A stretch of DNA of 44,976 nucleotides from contig JAGRFM010000202.1 in the NCBI GenBank assembly GCA_020446045.1, positions 1 through 44,976 on the forward strand, in the 5' to 3' direction. Positions 28,287-38,972 of this stretch are shown here, one piece after another. Each line of letters starts with the position of its first letter. Position 1 is the stretch's first letter. The position numbers and the translations under genes were made by a program. Source of the stretch: Nitrosomonas sp. GTDB lineage: Bacteria; Pseudomonadota; Gammaproteobacteria; Burkholderiales; Nitrosomonadaceae. The notes under the pieces are model-generated. The model saw nothing but the letters and a program-made list of their open reading frames with translations. It ran no database searches and was not told the origin of the DNA.

Positions 28287-28571
28287 ATGACGAAATCTGA
28301 ATTGATTTCCCGGCTGGCGGCCCGTTTTCCGCAGCTTGTGGCCAAAGACGCAGAACTTTCTGTAAAGATGATTATTGATGCTATGGCGCAAAGTCTTGCA
28401 AATGGACATCGAATAGAAATCCGTGGTTTTGGTAGTTTTGATCTTAATTACAGACCTCCAAGGGTCGGGCGAAATCCAAAATCGGGAGAAAAAGTACGGG
28501 TGCCGGCAAAATATGTCCCGCATTTTAAGGCGGGCAAGGAAATGAGAGAGCGTGTGGATTATAAAAAATAA
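28287..28571 (+). CDS. ihfB: integration host factor beta subunit
   Basis: 94 residues. It pairs with IHF-alpha to bend DNA sharply at promoters and recombination sites. The HU/IHF fold is clear: [15 protein letters not shown] at the N-terminus, [12 protein letters not shown] in the middle, and [10 protein letters not shown] with the DNA-intercalating Pro64. It lies nine bases after rpsA, and the conserved rpsA-ihfB order is intact. Confidence 0.97.
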   Translation: MTKSELISRLAARFPQLVAKDAELSVKMIIDAMAQSLANGHRIEIRGFGSFDLNYRPPRVGRNPKSGEKVRVPAKYVPHFKAGKEMRERVDYKK

Positions 28572-28651
28572 TTGTAATTAATATAGTTTCTGATTCATCA
28601 ATAACGGGAAGATAAGCTTAGATTGTTTTGGGTTAGACTTGGGATAAGAAA

Positions 28652-28680
28652 TTGTCGTGTCATTTTTGTCTGCCTAATAT
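28652..28680 (+). promoter_or_regulatory. sigma-70-type promoter ahead of the leader ORF and lapA
   Basis: TTGTCG (28652-28657) and TAATAT (28675-28680) are exactly 17 bases apart. The predicted start near 28687 leaves about 35 bases before the ribosome site of the leader ORF. The same -35 hexamer and spacing recur before tkt. Confidence 0.6.
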
Positions 28681-28736
28681 ATTCACCGATATTCGCCGGA
28701 GTTTAAGTGCTAGTCAACTAAGGAGGGAGGTTAGCG

Positions 28737-28802
28737 ATGGTATGCCGGTGCTTTGTAATTCCTTGTTGTTGCGTGGGTTTTCATATTGCTGGCTTTTATT
28801 AA
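28737..28802 (+). CDS. 21-residue cysteine-rich leader peptide upstream of lapA
   Basis: An AAGGAGGGAGG run (28720-28730), among the strongest ribosome sites in the window, lies six bases before this ATG. It opens a frame of 21 codons ending TAA at 28800-28802. The peptide contains five cysteines, with three consecutive Cys codons at 10-12 (IPCCCVG). LapA begins 20 bases after the stop and has only a weak ribosome site of its own. The arrangement of promoter, strong initiation and Cys-codon run just before a gene is that of a leader peptide sensing Cys-tRNA or coupling translation, but this is inference. The codons could also be chance. Confidence 0.5.
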   Translation: MVCRCFVIPCCCVGFHIAGFY

Positions 28803-28822
28803 TCTATTGAGTCTGGACTATC

Positions 28823-29026
28823 ATGCAAGTATTTATATGGTTGCTGCGTTTGATCGTTTTTCTACTGTTCATTTGTTTTGCTGCAATGAATTCTGAAATT
28901 ATCGTCTTGCATTATTACCATGAGCGGTCTATAGAAATGCCTGTCAGTGTGGCTTTACTGTTATTTTTTGCACTGGGTGTTTTGTTGACAATAGTTACCG
29001 CGTCCAAGAATAAGGGGAAGAAATAG
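28823..29026 (+). CDS. lapA: LapA-domain inner-membrane protein
   Basis: 67 residues. Two membrane helices (about 3-20 and 38-60) with a conserved AAMNSEIIVLHYY turn match the LapA (DUF1049) family, which in E. coli works with LapB to control LPS synthesis through LpxC turnover. The order rpsA-ihfB-lapA is conserved, but lapB, normally next, is missing and tkt follows. The protein is shorter than E. coli LapA (about 102) and lacks the coiled-coil tail. A Cys-rich leader ORF precedes it. Confidence 0.85.
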   Translation: MQVFIWLLRLIVFLLFICFAAMNSEIIVLHYYHERSIEMPVSVALLLFFALGVLLTIVTASKNKGKK

Positions 29027-29162
29027 GACTCTTCAATATTTTTCCTGCGATCTACTCCGAGTTTAGATTCTTTTAGTGAGCAGATTTTTGAATGTTCAGG
29101 AATGAATTGAGTCCAGTGGAGAGAGATTTTTCCGTTGATTCGGTCAAGAGAACTCAATGTGG

Positions 29163-29191
29163 TTGTCGGTCGAATCAATATGCGAGATAAT
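29163..29191 (+). promoter_or_regulatory. sigma-70-type promoter ahead of tkt
   Basis: TTGTCG (29163-29168) and GATAAT (29186-29191) are exactly 17 bases apart, giving a leader of about 118 bases to the tkt ATG. It is likely the promoter of the carbon-metabolism run. No clear CbbR operator is seen. Confidence 0.6.
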
Positions 29192-29315
29192 ATACGTCTT
29201 TTTCTAATGAGGTCATTAGGTTAAGGCAATCGGGAGTCGAGGGAAAAACGGTTCTTCGTCAAAAATAAACTAATTAAAATTCATAAATAAAAAGATATAA
29301 GGGAGTGTGTATCAA

Positions 29316-31331
29316 ATGGATACTTTTAAGGATTTCGAAGAGCCAGTGTTTAAGAACTTGACCAGCGCTGTGCGCGCGTTAGCCATGGATGCTGTACAAA
29401 AAGCAAATTCTGGCCATCCGGGTATGCCAATGGGTATGGCTGAAATCGCAGAAGTCTTGTGGATACACCATATGCGGCATAATCCGAAGAATCCTAATTG
29501 GTTTGATCGGGATCGGTTTGTATTATCCAATGGACATGGATCCATGCTGATCTATGCGCTTTTGCACTTGACCGGCTATGATCTCACTATGGAAGATATC
29601 AAACAATTCAGGCAATTCCATTCAAAAACACCCGGTCATCCGGAGTATGGTTATACCCCGGGCGTGGAAACAACCACGGGTCCGTTGGGCCAGGGTATCA
29701 CCAATGCTGTTGGAATGGCCGTGGCGGAGAAAGTATTGGCTGCAGAATTCAACCGCCCGGGTTTTGATATTGTCAATCACAATACCTATGTGTTTTTGGG
29801 TGACGGCTGTTTGATGGAAGGCATTTCACATGAAGCGTGCTCACTCGCAGGAACACTTGGATTGGGCAAGCTGATATGTTTCTATGATGACAACGGTATT
29901 TCGATTGATGGTCATGTTGAAGGGTGGTTCACTGATGATACGCCTAAACGTTTTGAGTCTTATGGCTGGCATGTCGTGCCGAATGTAAACGGACATGATC
30001 CGGTTGCCATTGAAGCTGCTATAGAACAAGCAAAACGTGTTAATGACAAACCGACCATGATTTGCTGTAAAACTGTTATCGGGTTGGGGTCGCCAAATTT
30101 GGCTAATACGCATGCAGTACATGGCGCGGCTCTGGGAGAAGCTGAGATTGCTGCCGCACGTCCGCATATTGGCTGGCATCATCCACCATTTGAGATCCCG
30201 GGTGATATATACAGTGCCTGGGATGCGACAGAGAAAGGAAATCAGCTTGAAGGTGAATGGAACCAAAAATTTGCTGAATATGCAAATAAGTATCCAACGG
30301 AGGCTGCTGAATTTAAACGCCGCATGGCTGGTGATTTACCGGCTAACTGGTCAAGTCATGTTAATGCGGTGATTAATGAAATTAATGGCAAAACTGAAAA
30401 TATAGCGAGCCGCAAAGCTTCACAAAATGCAATAGAAGCGTTGGCACCGGTTTTGCCGGAATTGCTTGGCGGTTCGGCTGATCTGGCTGGGTCAAATTTA
30501 ACCTTGTGGTCAGGATCAAAAGGGGTAAGCAAGGAAAACGGCGGTAACTATGTTTATTACGGCGTACGCGAATTTGGCATGAGCGCCATGATGAACGGGA
30601 TGTCGTTGCATGGTGGAGTGATTCCTTATGGCGCAACCTTTTTGATGTTTTCTGAGTATGCGCGTAATGCATTACGCATGGCGGCTTTGATGAAAATTCG
30701 TAATTTGTTTGTCTTTACCCATGATTCGATTGGATTGGGTGAAGATGGACCAACGCATCAGCCTGTAGAACAAACAGCTACTCTGCGTTTAATTCCTAAT
30801 ATGGATGTATGGCGCCCCTGTGATACCGTGGAGTCAACAGTTGCCTGGGCACGTTCAATTGAACGTAAGGAAGGTCCGTCGACATTGATTTTCAGCCGTC
30901 AAAATCTGCCTTTTCAGAAACGCGATGAGGCTACAATAAAATTAATCGATAAGGGCGGTTATGTATTATCAGAAGCGGATGGTGGTCAACCACAGGTAGT
31001 TCTGATTGCGACAGGATCCGAAGTTGATTTGGCCGTGCAGGCACAAACGGCATTAGCGCAAGAAGGCATCAAGGCGAGAGTGGTATCGATGCCATGTACA
31101 AATGCGTTTGATCGTCAGGATAAATCATACCGGGAGAGTGTATTGCCTCGCGGAGTGGTGCGTGTTGCCATAGAAGCTGGTGTTACCGATTTCTGGCGTA
31201 AATACGTGGGTCTGGAAGGTGCGGTTGTTGGTATCGATACGTTTGGTGAATCAGCGCCGGCAAATGTATTATTCGAGCACTTTGGTTTTACCGTTGCGAA
31301 CGTTGTGAAGACAGTCAAAGAAGTGCTTTAG
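29316..31331 (+). CDS. tkt: transketolase
   Basis: 671 residues. It moves two-carbon units between sugar phosphates, using thiamine diphosphate, in the Calvin cycle and pentose phosphate pathway. The substrate His lies in [10 protein letters not shown] (near 33), and the ThDP motif is [13 protein letters not shown]. The second half contains [14 protein letters not shown] and the phosphate-binding [18 protein letters not shown] segment. I chose ATG 29316, with GGGAG ten bases upstream, over an upstream GTG. It heads the run tkt-gap-pgk-pyk-fba. Confidence 0.97.
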   Translation: MDTFKDFEEPVFKNLTSAVRALAMDAVQKANSGHPGMPMGMAEIAEVLWIHHMRHNPKNPNWFDRDRFVLSNGHGSMLIYALLHLTGYDLTMEDIKQFRQFHSKTPGHPEYGYTPGVETTTGPLGQGITNAVGMAVAEKVLAAEFNRPGFDIVNHNTYVFLGDGCLMEGISHEACSLAGTLGLGKLICFYDDNGISIDGHVEGWFTDDTPKRFESYGWHVVPNVNGHDPVAIEAAIEQAKRVNDKPTMICCKTVIGLGSPNLANTHAVHGAALGEAEIAAARPHIGWHHPPFEIPGDIYSAWDATEKGNQLEGEWNQKFAEYANKYPTEAAEFKRRMAGDLPANWSSHVNAVINEINGKTENIASRKASQNAIEALAPVLPELLGGSADLAGSNLTLWSGSKGVSKENGGNYVYYGVREFGMSAMMNGMSLHGGVIPYGATFLMFSEYARNALRMAALMKIRNLFVFTHDSIGLGEDGPTHQPVEQTATLRLIPNMDVWRPCDTVESTVAWARSIERKEGPSTLIFSRQNLPFQKRDEATIKLIDKGGYVLSEADGGQPQVVLIATGSEVDLAVQAQTALAQEGIKARVVSMPCTNAFDRQDKSYRESVLPRGVVRVAIEAGVTDFWRKYVGLEGAVVGIDTFGESAPANVLFEHFGFTVANVVKTVKEVL

Positions 31332-31386
31332 AAAACAATGTGGTAAGGCAATAATCAACCTTGCTCGGGATAGAATTATTAATTAA

Positions 31387-32400
<1,014 letters not shown>

Positions 32401-32503
32401 TTGCGCTGCACCCTATGAATAGCTTGAATAGATTTGATAGCATCAGAGGCTTATAGTTTAGCGCTTTCGAATTTATTGTGTTATTTACTTTTGATACATT
32501 AAG

Positions 32504-32540
32504 ATAAAGGGTAGCAGGTGGCTATCCTTTATTTGTTTTA
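32504..32540 (+). terminator. hairpin terminator or attenuator between gap and pgk
   Basis: ATAAAGGGTAGC (32504-32515) pairs with GCTATCCTTTAT (32521-32532), with one G-U pair and a five-base loop, followed by TTGTTTTA. It lies 100 bases after the gap stop and 20 bases before pgk. It may reduce, not abolish, read-through. Confidence 0.7.
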
Positions 32541-32559
32541 AGACAATCTGGAGTTGAAT

Positions 32560-33738
32560 GTGTCTGTTATAAAACTAGTAGACCTTGATCTCAAGGGAAA
32601 ACGTGTATTTATTCGTGCTGATTTGAACGTGCCGGTTAAAGACGGAAAAGTTACATCGGATGCGCGTATAACAGCTTCGATGGCAACCATTAATCATTGC
32701 CTCGGTGCCGGTGCAAAAGTCATGGTGACGTCACATTTAGGACGTCCCGAAGAAGGCGAATGGTCGGAAGAAAACTCGTTGAAGCCTGTAGCTGATAATA
32801 TCGCTGCACGTTTAAATAAATCGGTGCGATTGATTAGAGACTGGGTGGACGGTGGCTTTGATGTCGCTGAAGGTGAATTGGTCGTACTGGAAAATTGCCG
32901 AATCAATAAAGGCGAGAAGAAAAACCTGGAAGAGACTGCACGTAAATATGCCGGCTTATGCGATATTTTTGTAATGGATGCATTTGGAACAGCGCATCGC
33001 GCACAAGCATCAACCTATGGTATTGCGCAATTTGCACCGGTTGCCTGTGCGGGAATTTTGCTGACTGAAGAGCTGGAGGCGTTAACCAAAGCACTGGATA
33101 ATCCGGCCAGGCCAATGGTGGCCATTGTCGGTGGGTCGAAAGTATCTACCAAATTGACTGTACTTGAATCATTATCGGAAAAAGTGGATCAACTGGTTGT
33201 GGGTGGCGGTATTGCTAATACTTTTTTGAAAGCAACCGGAAAAAATATCGGCAAATCATTGTGTGAAGATGATCTGGTACCCACCGCAAAATCGCTGATG
33301 GAGAAAATGATTCAACGTAATGCTTCAATTCCCGTCGCGGTTGATGTAGTGGTGGGCAAAAAATTTGATGCTAGTGAGCCCGCTGTTTTGAAGGATGCTG
33401 GAGCGGTAGCCGATGATGATATGATTTTCGATATTGGTCCCAAAAGCGCACAACAACTCGTTGATATTATAATGAAGGCGGGTACGGTGGTATGGAATGG
33501 TCCTGTAGGCGTTTTTGAGTTTGATCAGTTTGGCGCCGGTACAGAGAAAATTGCACGTGCAATCGCTGAAACAAAAGCATTTACATTAGCCGGGGGCGGC
33601 GATACGATTGCTGCGATCCAGAAATATGATATCTACGATAAGGTGTCATATATTTCAACAGCAGGCGGGGCTTTTCTAGAGTTCCTGGAAGGCAAGAAAC
33701 TACCAGCAGTTGAAATCCTCGAAACACGTGCAAAATAA
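32560..33738 (+). CDS. pgk: phosphoglycerate kinase
   Basis: 392 residues. It interconverts 1,3-bisphosphoglycerate and 3-phosphoglycerate with [21 protein letters not shown] is the N-terminal substrate signature; [10 protein letters not shown] and the Gly-rich [13 protein letters not shown] mark the two lobes, and the C-terminal AGGGDT binds nucleotide. A TTG at 32554 could open the frame, but it touches GGAG directly; the GTG at 32560 is six bases from it and matches the typical MSVIKL start. Confidence 0.96.
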   Translation: MSVIKLVDLDLKGKRVFIRADLNVPVKDGKVTSDARITASMATINHCLGAGAKVMVTSHLGRPEEGEWSEENSLKPVADNIAARLNKSVRLIRDWVDGGFDVAEGELVVLENCRINKGEKKNLEETARKYAGLCDIFVMDAFGTAHRAQASTYGIAQFAPVACAGILLTEELEALTKALDNPARPMVAIVGGSKVSTKLTVLESLSEKVDQLVVGGGIANTFLKATGKNIGKSLCEDDLVPTAKSLMEKMIQRNASIPVAVDVVVGKKFDASEPAVLKDAGAVADDDMIFDIGPKSAQQLVDIIMKAGTVVWNGPVGVFEFDQFGAGTEKIARAIAETKAFTLAGGGDTIAAIQKYDIYDKVSYISTAGGAFLEFLEGKKLPAVEILETRAK

Positions 33739-33771
33739 TTTATCATTAGCATTTAAACAGTCGTAGAAAAA

Positions 33772-35253
33772 ATGATCCGCAGAACCAAAATCGTCGCCAC
33801 ACTTGGTCCGGCGAGTTGCTCAAATCCAAGAATACTGGAAAGAATGATTAGTGCCGGACTGGATGTAGTGCGGATCAATTTTTCACATGGAACGCGAGAA
33901 CAGCATTTGCAGTATGCGGAGATGACGCGTTCCATAGCACATTCATTAGGGCAGACGGTTGGTGTTTTAGCCGATTTACAGGGCCCTAAAGTACGAATTG
34001 GAAAGTTCGAGCATGGTCGCATCAAATTGAATGTGGGCGATCAGTTTATTTTAGATTCCGAATGCGTTCTGGGTAATCAGGAGAGAGTGGGTCTTGATTA
34101 TAAGGAATTACCCAATGATGTAGAGCCAGGCGCGACGTTGATGCTGGATGACGGACGGATTGTACTGGAAGTGTCTGCAGTCAGGGATAATGAGATTTTT
34201 TGCGTTGTCGTGCAAGGCGGAGTGCTCTCTAATAATAAAGGTATCAACCGCAAGGGTGGCGGGTTAAGTGCGCCAGCATTAACCAGCAAGGATATGGAAG
34301 ATATCAAGGTTGCGGCGGAAATGAACGCAGATTTTTTGGCTGTATCGTTCGTCAAGTCGGGTGATGATATCAGGCAGGCACGGGAAATGGTTCATGCGGC
34401 CGGTGGTAGAAGCCTGATTATGGCCAAAATAGAACGCTCGGAAGCGATACTTGCTTTGGATGATATTATTGAAGCATCTGACGCGATAATGGTGGCCCGC
34501 GGCGATCTTGCTATCGAAACGGGCGATGCGGCGGTGCCTGCACTGCAAAAGAAAATGATACGCGCAGCACGCACTAATAATAAGATAGTTGTGACAGCAA
34601 CCCAGATGATGGAATCCATGATTACCAATCCGATACCTACCAGGGCCGAAGTTTCCGATGTGGCCAATGCAGTATTGGATGGTACGGATGCGGTGATGTT
34701 GTCAGCAGAATCGGCTGCCGGTGAATATCCTGTAGAATCGGTGGCGGCCATGGCAAGAGTTTGTTTGGAAGCGGAAAAGGAATATATGGTGAGTGTGGAC
34801 AGGCGTCAGCCAATCAATCACCCGGCTTCAATCGAAGAAGCAATTGCCCGCGCAACGATGTTTACTGCTACAGGTTTAAAGATTCGTGCGATTGCAGCAT
34901 TGACACAAAGCGGCGAAACTGCCCTGTTAATGTCACGCAGAAGTTCCAAGGTTCCCATTGTGGCGCTTAGCCCCCATGAAAGTACACGACGTAAAGTAAC
35001 TCTTTTCAGAGGCGTTTATCCCGTTGAATTCGGCAAGGGATTGAATGATCCGGAAGTTATTCTCGAACTGGCTGAAGATGAATTGCTCAACAGAGATATT
35101 GTGCGTCACGGAGACATCATGGTGATGACGATTGGCGAACCTGTGGGAAAAACAGGAGGGACGAATACCATGAAAATAATCCGGGTTGGCGAATGCAGAA
35201 CAGAAGAAAATGGAGAGGCTGAAAAAAATAAAGATGTCTCTAAAAATTCATAG
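33772..35253 (+). CDS. pyk: pyruvate kinase
   Basis: 493 residues. It converts phosphoenolpyruvate and ADP to pyruvate and ATP, the one glycolysis-only step in the cluster. RTKIVATLGPAS opens the barrel. AKIERSEAI has the catalytic Lys, and DAIMVARGDLAIE is the metal/PEP loop. It ends with a hydrophilic tail rich in Glu, Lys and Asn (about 475-493). It lies 33 bases after pgk, with no strong ribosome site, so coupling to upstream translation is plausible. Confidence 0.97.
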   Translation: MIRRTKIVATLGPASCSNPRILERMISAGLDVVRINFSHGTREQHLQYAEMTRSIAHSLGQTVGVLADLQGPKVRIGKFEHGRIKLNVGDQFILDSECVLGNQERVGLDYKELPNDVEPGATLMLDDGRIVLEVSAVRDNEIFCVVVQGGVLSNNKGINRKGGGLSAPALTSKDMEDIKVAAEMNADFLAVSFVKSGDDIRQAREMVHAAGGRSLIMAKIERSEAILALDDIIEASDAIMVARGDLAIETGDAAVPALQKKMIRAARTNNKIVVTATQMMESMITNPIPTRAEVSDVANAVLDGTDAVMLSAESAAGEYPVESVAAMARVCLEAEKEYMVSVDRRQPINHPASIEEAIARATMFTATGLKIRAIAALTQSGETALLMSRRSSKVPIVALSPHESTRRKVTLFRGVYPVEFGKGLNDPEVILELAEDELLNRDIVRHGDIMVMTIGEPVGKTGGTNTMKIIRVGECRTEENGEAEKNKDVSKNS

Positions 35254-35332
35254 AAGTGGATTCAAACCATTCGTTTTGCAAAAAAAAATCTAACATACAA
35301 ACAAATTAGATAAATCTTTAAAGGAGAGATAT

Positions 35333-36397
35333 ATGGCACTTGTATCATTAAGACAACTTTTGGATCATGCAGCAGAAAATGATTACGGATTACCGGCATT
35401 TAATGTAAATAATCTGGAGCAGATCCAAGCCATTATGCAGGCTGCCGATGAATGCAATAGTCCGGTAATTATGCAAGGTTCTGCAGGTGCCAGAAAATAT
35501 GCGGGCGAAGCTTTTCTGCGGCATTTGATCGCAGCAGCAGTAGAAGCCTATCCTCATATTCCGATTGTGATGCATCAAGATCACGGCGCATCACCATCTG
35601 TCTGTGTCAATGCAATCCGCAGCGGTTTCTCTAGCGTGATGATGGACGGTTCGCTGGAAGCCGATGCCAAAACACCTTCATCGTATGAATATAATGTCAA
35701 TGTGACATCTGAAGTTGTCAGTATCGCGCATTCAGTGGGTGTGTCCGTCGAAGGTGAATTGGGCTGTCTGGGTTCGCTGGAGTCCGGTATGGGTGAAGCG
35801 GAAGACGGTCATGGTGCAGAAGGTGTACTTTCACACGACCAGTTGTTGACCGATCCTGAAGAAGCGGCGGATTTTGTCAAGAAAACCGGTGTTGATGCGC
35901 TGGCGATTGCGATAGGCACGTCACATGGCGCGTATAAATTTACCCGCAAACCGACAGGCGATATATTGGCGATTAACCGGATTAAAGAAATACATCAGCG
36001 CATACCGAATACGCACCTCGTTATGCATGGTTCAAGCTCGGTACCGCAGGATTGGCTGGAAATTATCCGTGAATACGGTGGCGATATGAAAGAAACCTAC
36101 GGTGTTCCGGTTGAAGAAATATGTGAAGGTATTAAAAACGGAGTGCGCAAGGTTAATATTGATACCGATATCCGTCTGGCCATGACAGGTGCTATCCGCC
36201 GTCATATGGCTCATGACAAAAGCAATTTCGATCCGCGTAAATTCCTGAAAGAAGCGACCGCTGCAGCCAAGGATATTTGCAAGGCACGTTTTGAAGCATT
36301 TGGTTGTGCGGGTCAGGCAAGTAAGATCAAACCAATCATGCTGGACGACATGGCGTCACGTTATGCGAAAGGTGAGCTTGATCCGGTTATAAAATAA
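35333..36397 (+). CDS. fba: class II fructose-bisphosphate aldolase
   Basis: 354 residues. A zinc enzyme condensing dihydroxyacetone phosphate with glyceraldehyde-3-phosphate. Metal-site motifs are [10 protein letters not shown] with His81 and His84, then [10 protein letters not shown] and VMHGSSSVP. The long inserts resemble the class II form used in Calvin-cycle operons (CbbA). A strong AAGGAGAG precedes the ATG. It is last of the carbon run. In related enzymes it also makes sedoheptulose bisphosphate, but this is not shown by sequence. Confidence 0.97.
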   Translation: MALVSLRQLLDHAAENDYGLPAFNVNNLEQIQAIMQAADECNSPVIMQGSAGARKYAGEAFLRHLIAAAVEAYPHIPIVMHQDHGASPSVCVNAIRSGFSSVMMDGSLEADAKTPSSYEYNVNVTSEVVSIAHSVGVSVEGELGCLGSLESGMGEAEDGHGAEGVLSHDQLLTDPEEAADFVKKTGVDALAIAIGTSHGAYKFTRKPTGDILAINRIKEIHQRIPNTHLVMHGSSSVPQDWLEIIREYGGDMKETYGVPVEEICEGIKNGVRKVNIDTDIRLAMTGAIRRHMAHDKSNFDPRKFLKEATAAAKDICKARFEAFGCAGQASKIKPIMLDDMASRYAKGELDPVIK

Positions 36398-36421
36398 AAC
36401 GCTTTAAATAACAGTTTTTGG

Positions 36422-36489
36422 CGAGGAAGTGCGCTGCCGTCATTGAATCATATTTTTATTGTGATTGTAGTGCCGGCACGCATTTCTCG
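36422..36489. terminator. imperfect hairpin between convergent fba and CYTH gene
   Basis: The arms 36422-36439 and about 36472-36489 pair over 16 bp with two single-base bulges and one G-U pair. The right arm includes the palindrome GTGCCGGCAC (36470-36479). No long T run follows, so it may act as a weak or factor-assisted terminator. Confidence 0.4.
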
Positions 36490-36543
36490 TTATTTTCATC
36501 CTTCATTTATTCGCTACATGTTGTAGAATGTGGATAGCGTAAA

Positions 36544-37164
36544 TTACTGTGAAAGCAAGGTATAACCATGTTTTGCCTTGTTTGTATTTTCCGGAACGAG
36601 ATCGAAAGGACACTGCGCTTGTAATAATCTGGAAAATTCAACCAATTGTGATTTTTCTCCGGATTTTAATTCCAGTTCGATTTCGCTAATGGTTTCTGTT
36701 TTTTTGTCTGCCTTTATAACACCATCGTCAACGCAACATTCTATAGTAAAATTTTCTTGTGGTTCAATCAGATAGATCGTACGAAGAAATTCCGTTGTGA
36801 AAATGGGTTTCAATGTTTTCCTGAGTTGTTCGTCGGAAAAAAATTGCCTTAAATTTTTATCCGGAATTTGATCGAAATCCGGCTTGTCTACTGAGAGTCT
36901 GCATTCGAACTCATGGTGGTGATGCAAGCCGTTTTGAGCGGTACCGCCACTCTTTATCGTTTGAATCCAATGGTCGCCCATTTTTCTTATGCGTAGTGCA
37001 ATCCGCTTTTTTCCGAGCGCATGATCGGGCGTATCATAATACGTACTGTGTAAATTCTCAGTGACGGGGGATGCGATACTGAATTCTTTTAATATTGGCA
37101 GTTGTTTAATATGGTCAACAAACTGCGATGGAAAAGATAATTTGAGTTCGATTTCAGTAGACAC
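36544..37164 (-). CDS. CYTH-domain phosphatase-like protein
   Basis: 206 residues. The N-terminal EIELK (4-8) is the ExExK signature of CYTH triphosphate-tunnel enzymes. Other charged strands, ALRIRKMGDHWIQTIK, HHEFECRL and SEIELELKSG, supply the tunnel's Arg, Lys and Glu residues. It aligns in order with the CYTH half of E. coli YgiF but lacks the CHAD domain. A short CYTH triphosphatase is known in N. europaea; this one is longer. Inorganic triphosphatase activity is likely but not proven, and adenylate or thiamine-triphosphate activity cannot be excluded. It follows yggX by 20 bases. Confidence 0.88.
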   Translation of the reverse strand: MSTEIELKLSFPSQFVDHIKQLPILKEFSIASPVTENLHSTYYDTPDHALGKKRIALRIRKMGDHWIQTIKSGGTAQNGLHHHHEFECRLSVDKPDFDQIPDKNLRQFFSDEQLRKTLKPIFTTEFLRTIYLIEPQENFTIECCVDDGVIKADKKTETISEIELELKSGEKSQLVEFSRLLQAQCPFDLVPENTNKAKHGYTLLSQ

Positions 37165-37184
37165 TTATCAATGAGAGTGAACTG

Positions 37185-37457
37185 TTACTTTTGTTCGGGG
37201 ATGTAACCTGCAGGTTGTTCGGCGCCAGTGCCGAAAAAATGTGCTTCTAATTGTTCGGCAAGATATTGGCGTGCTTTGCTGTCCGACAGATTGAGCCGGT
37301 TCTCGTTGATCAGCATTGTCTGGAGCTTAAGCCATTCATTCCAGGCCTCTTTTGAAACATTTTCAAAAATACGTTTCCCCAATTCGCCTGGATAAGGCTG
37401 AAAATCGAGGCCCTCAGCTTCGCGACCAAGCTTGATACAGTTGACTGTTCTTCCCAT
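37185..37457 (-). CDS. yggX: probable Fe(II)-trafficking protein YggX
   Basis: 90 residues, the usual size. It protects iron-sulfur proteins from oxidative damage. [19 protein letters not shown] at the start, the [14 protein letters not shown] core and [11 protein letters not shown] match the family; Cys7 is the conserved cysteine. It lies 92 bases downstream of argA, with the CYTH gene 20 bases after its stop. Confidence 0.96.
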   Translation of the reverse strand: MGRTVNCIKLGREAEGLDFQPYPGELGKRIFENVSKEAWNEWLKLQTMLINENRLNLSDSKARQYLAEQLEAHFFGTGAEQPAGYIPEQK

Positions 37458-37549
37458 AGGTTTTATTGAATGTATTGAAAAAGGCTAAGATTATGGCGAT
37501 TTAATGCGAATCCGTAAAGCAGGAATATCCCTATGAATGGAAGCTGGTA

Positions 37550-38890
37550 TTACTGTAATGTTTTCATAAAAGCTTTAGAGCGCCGTTTGTAATTGTATAA
37601 ATCTTGTTTGGACTTGGGTAGTTCGGACAATGAGATTTCTGAGAATCCGTGTTCGATAAACCAATGAGTTGCATGTGTTGTTAAGACGAACAGTTTCAAA
37701 TTGCCTTGAGCGGCGGCGCGTTCTTCTATCGTTTTAAGCAGTCGATTGCCATGCCCCTGATTGCGATAACTGGGGTGTATTGCAAGGCAGGCCAATTCGC
37801 AGATTTTTTCTTGTGGAAATGGATAAAGGGCTGCACAACCTATAATTAAACCATCGTGCTCAAATACGATAAAGCGTTCTATTTCAATTTCCAGTAATTC
37901 CCGGTTTCTTCTAACTAATATTCCTTCTGCCTCAAGCGGTTCAATCAGTTGCAAAATGGAGCCAACATCTTCGATATTGGCATTTCTTAGCGTCTCAAGT
38001 GTTTCGCTGGAAATCATGCAGCCGATACCGTAATGTGTAAATAGTTCTTTCAAAATAGCGCCATCGGTGTGGCGGTTTATAAGATGAGTGCGAGATACTT
38101 TTCCTTCACATGCTTTTATGGCGCATGCAATTATTTTATGAATTTTATCGGTTAAGTAAGCAGGTCTGTTTTGGATATTTTGCAGTAATTGCCTGCCTTG
38201 CGTTACCGTTAATTCGCGTGGCAGTTGATTGCGGTTTTCTGTCTCAATTGGTGAAATAAGTGGCGTATCCAGCATAAAAACGAGTTTTTCGGCATTTAGT
38301 GCAATGGCTACTTCAGTGGCAATATTTTCAAGTGTAAGACTAAAAATTTCACCAGTAGGGGAATGACCCAATGGAGAAATCAGTACGACACCGCCATGAT
38401 CCAGACGGCTTTCTATTGCATTGGTATTTACTCGACGCACTTTCCCGGAATACATAAAGTCGATGCCTTCGATAATACCAGTTGGACAGGCGGTGATAAA
38501 ATTGCCGCTGGCGACATGTATGTCTGCATTTGCCATAGGTGAATTTGGCAATCCCATGGAAAGTAATGCTTCAATTTCAAAATGAGTACGGCCAACGGCT
38601 TCCTTGATGCAATGCAAAGTGGGCGCATCAGTAATGCTGATTCCGTTTGTTGATGGATTGTCCGGGTTGCTATCATTAAGCCGTTGCTGTATTTGCGGCT
38701 GAGCGCCATGAACCAGAACCAGGCGTACACCCAGGCTGGCAAGCAGGTTAATATCATGAATAAAACTGATAAATTTTTCATCAGCAACCATTTCACCGCT
38801 GAATCCTAATACAAATGTTTTTCCCCTAAAGGTATTGATATAGGCGGCAACGGAACGGAACCAGGAAACAAAATCAGCGGTTGAATTCAT
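37550..38890 (-). CDS. argA: amino-acid N-acetyltransferase (N-acetylglutamate synthase)
   Basis: 446 residues. It acetylates glutamate, the first step of arginine synthesis. Residues 1-~290 are an amino-acid-kinase-like domain (VLGFSGEMV, VLVHGAQPQI, VVLISPLGHSPTGE) that usually binds the feedback inhibitor arginine. Residues ~300-446 are a GNAT acetyltransferase with the acetyl-CoA loop HPSYRNQGHGNRLL. This is the classical E. coli-type fusion. The ATG has only a weak ribosome site. Confidence 0.96.
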   Translation of the reverse strand: MNSTADFVSWFRSVAAYINTFRGKTFVLGFSGEMVADEKFISFIHDINLLASLGVRLVLVHGAQPQIQQRLNDSNPDNPSTNGISITDAPTLHCIKEAVGRTHFEIEALLSMGLPNSPMANADIHVASGNFITACPTGIIEGIDFMYSGKVRRVNTNAIESRLDHGGVVLISPLGHSPTGEIFSLTLENIATEVAIALNAEKLVFMLDTPLISPIETENRNQLPRELTVTQGRQLLQNIQNRPAYLTDKIHKIIACAIKACEGKVSRTHLINRHTDGAILKELFTHYGIGCMISSETLETLRNANIEDVGSILQLIEPLEAEGILVRRNRELLEIEIERFIVFEHDGLIIGCAALYPFPQEKICELACLAIHPSYRNQGHGNRLLKTIEERAAAQGNLKLFVLTTHATHWFIEHGFSEISLSELPKSKQDLYNYKRRSKAFMKTLQ

Positions 38891-38972
38891 GGTTAGATTA
38901 TGTAGGATTAACGGTTTAATAATTTCAATGCGTTTGATTGAATATGCATTTTTCTAGTATAGCGCACCTGAC

